This document shows, in pieces, positions 4,146 through 5,372 of a DNA stretch of 5,372 nt. Positions within the stretch are counted from its first letter, which is position 1, and every line of letters starts with the position of its first letter. The position numbers and the translations under genes were made by a program. The notes under the pieces are model-generated. The model saw only the letters and a list, made by a program, of their open reading frames with translations. It made no database searches and was not told where the DNA came from. This DNA is from Oscillibacter sp. (lineage in GTDB: Bacteria > Bacillota > Clostridia > Oscillospirales > Oscillospiraceae), in NCBI GenBank assembly GCA_020025415.1, contig JAHHSB010000097.1, positions 1 to 5,372 on the forward strand, in the 5' to 3' direction.

Positions 4146-5372
4146 TTAGCCCACGAAGTTGATGCCAAAGCTGTGCTGCTCGGCGGTATAGGCCTCCGTC
4201 AGATCGGAGTGCCAGGCGGTGTAATCTTCATTCTGCAGGGTATTGAAGACATCAGCCTGCCAGCTGGGGAGGTCAGTGCCCACGAAATACATGATGTGAT
4301 AGCCCTTGTAGCCGCTGCTCTCACCGTAGACGATGCCGGTGTCGCCGCTCTTGCGGGCGGGATCGAAGCACCAGTCGTTGAATTTCTCCACCATGTTGCC
4401 CTTCTGGACCCGAGTGTAGAGGCCGCCGTTGGTGTTGGAACCGCCGTCTTCAGACTTCTCGTTAGCCAGGGCGGCGAAGGAATCCTCAGTAGCCTCGCCG
4501 GACTTCCACTGCTTCAGCAGCTCCTCCGCCTCGGCCAGCTTCTCGTCCTTCAGCGCCTGGAGATCCTCTTCATAGGTCTCAGACTCGCTGTCCAGTTTGC
4601 TGGAATCGATCTGCAGCAGGATGTGACGCACATCGATGGTGTGGTATTCCTTACGATAGCGCTCCTTGAAGGAGACCACATAGTAGCGGGAGCTGTCGGC
4701 ATCCGCCAGCACGGCGCTGTCGCCGGCCTTGCGGGACTCGTCAAAGAGCCAGTCGTTAAGCACGCTGCTGGAATAGCTGCCCTCCTCGCTGCTGGAGTAG
4801 GTGGCAGCATCGTTGGCCTCAGCCAGATCGGACAGGCTGCCGCCGGCCTTGAAGTCGGCCAGCATCTCATCGGCAGAGGCCTTGGCGGTGTCCATGGCCT
4901 CTTGCTTCATCTCATCGGTGACCTCGACCTCCTTGCCCTCGTCATCAGTTTGGGCAACGGCGCCGCTGATGAGCACGGACTCATAGGAAACCAGATCGTA
5001 GCTGTTGGGATTGGCTTCGTAAGCCTCGGTCAGCTCCTCGGTGGTGTAATCCAGGCTGTTGGCATAATCGTTGGCATAGGTCTGGGCACGCAGGGCGTTT
5101 TTCAGCAGCTTCTCATAAGTGGAGCGGGTCATGCCAGCGCCGTAAATCAGCTCCAGATACTGATCCAGAGAATAGCCGTTGATTTTGGCATTGGATTCCA
5201 GGGACTCCAGCGTGGAGTCAAAGCTCTTCTGAAGCTCGTCGTTCCACTCGTCAAAGCCGGCATCATCGGCGGCAGCGTTGACAGCCTGGTCAGAGATCAT
5301 CTGGTTCAGGGCCTGCTCCAGGAAGTAGTCGTGCCAGCTTCCGCCGTCTTCACTTATGGGACACTCCTGAGA
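4146..5372 (-). CDS. PrsA/SurA-like peptidyl-prolyl isomerase (5' end outside window)
   Basis: This enzyme family speeds cis-trans isomerisation of prolyl bonds and helps exported proteins fold outside the membrane. The frame is open to the window edge, so 408 residues are visible and the true start, probably with a signal or membrane anchor, lies beyond; the internal ATG at 5300 is not the start. Residues about 10-125 are helical and acidic, like the SurA N-terminal chaperone domain. A clear parvulin domain covers about 243-365, with VRHILLQ (248-254), a GG-containing loop (SNTNGGLYTRVQKGNMVEKF) and GYHIMYFVG. Before it, about 130-239 is a second, degenerate copy. The motif NDWLFDESRKAGD (206-218) recurs as NDWCFDPARKSGD (332-344). 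The product is very acidic and ends SFGINFVG. It has its own terminator and is convergent to rplJL. The exact subfamily is uncertain. Confidence 0.85.
   Translation of the reverse strand, partial: SQECPISEDGGSWHDYFLEQALNQMISDQAVNAAADDAGFDEWNDELQKSFDSTLESLESNAKINGYSLDQYLELIYGAGMTRSTYEKLLKNALRAQTYANDYANSLDYTTEELTEAYEANPNSYDLVSYESVLISGAVAQTDDEGKEVEVTDEMKQEAMDTAKASADEMLADFKAGGSLSDLAEANDAATYSSSEEGSYSSSVLNDWLFDESRKAGDSAVLADADSSRYYVVSFKERYRKEYHTIDVRHILLQIDSSKLDSESETYEEDLQALKDEKLAEAEELLKQWKSGEATEDSFAALANEKSEDGGSNTNGGLYTRVQKGNMVEKFNDWCFDPARKSGDTGIVYGESSGYKGYHIMYFVGTDLPSWQADVFNTLQNEDYTAWHSDLTEAYTAEQHSFGINFVG

Noticed and set aside
1..5372. CRISPR array, insertion sequence, prophage or defence genes
   Set aside because: No regularly spaced repeats, transposase-like frames or terminal repeats are visible; every long frame is a housekeeping gene, the foldase or the pseudogene.

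Overview
The window is a ribosomal-protein and transcription-factor locus of a Gram-positive bacterium, most likely a GC-rich member of the Clostridia. Oscillospiraceae-type gut bacteria such as Flavonifractor relatives are my guess, not a proof. The grounds are the gene order rpmG-secE-nusG-rplK-rplA-rplJ-rplL, strong AGGAGG-type ribosome binding sites, a Firmicutes-style rplJ leader with a transcription attenuator, GTG and TTG starts, and a PrsA/SurA-like foldase gene nearby.

Plus strand, 1-3551. The end of rpmG (L33) is followed by secE (translocase subunit), nusG (elongation factor), rplK (L11) and rplA (L1), all tightly spaced with no convincing internal promoter or terminator. Before rplK and again before rplA lies a GTGGGAGGAGC...CCAC element that looks like a copy of the L1-binding stalk of 23S rRNA. 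Each is preceded 4-5 nt upstream by a perfect 6-bp GC hairpin. This suggests that L1 represses translation of its own operon at two places. Just after rplA an 11-bp perfect inverted repeat overlaps the -35 box of a near-ideal promoter. That promoter drives a roughly 110-nt L10-type leader, an attenuator terminator, then rplJ (L10) and rplL (L7/L12). In the leader I can pair bases into a complete antiterminator that excludes the terminator. The rplJL unit ends at a strong, apparently bidirectional terminator. rpoB and rpoC, the usual next genes, are not there.

Minus strand, 3604-5372. Convergent to the ribosomal genes are the wreck of a DUF554 (YdfK/YqgA-like) membrane protein gene, with two frame changes and a large internal deletion, and upstream of it a long peptidyl-prolyl isomerase gene of the PrsA/SurA type. 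That gene runs off the right edge and has its own 15-bp hairpin terminator.

The genes form the core of translation (L33, L11, L1, L10, L12; the last two with L11 make the GTPase-associated stalk base), transcription elongation (NusG) and protein export (SecE, with the foldase acting on exported proteins). No wholly new system is evident. The most interesting content is regulatory RNA and DNA between the genes.
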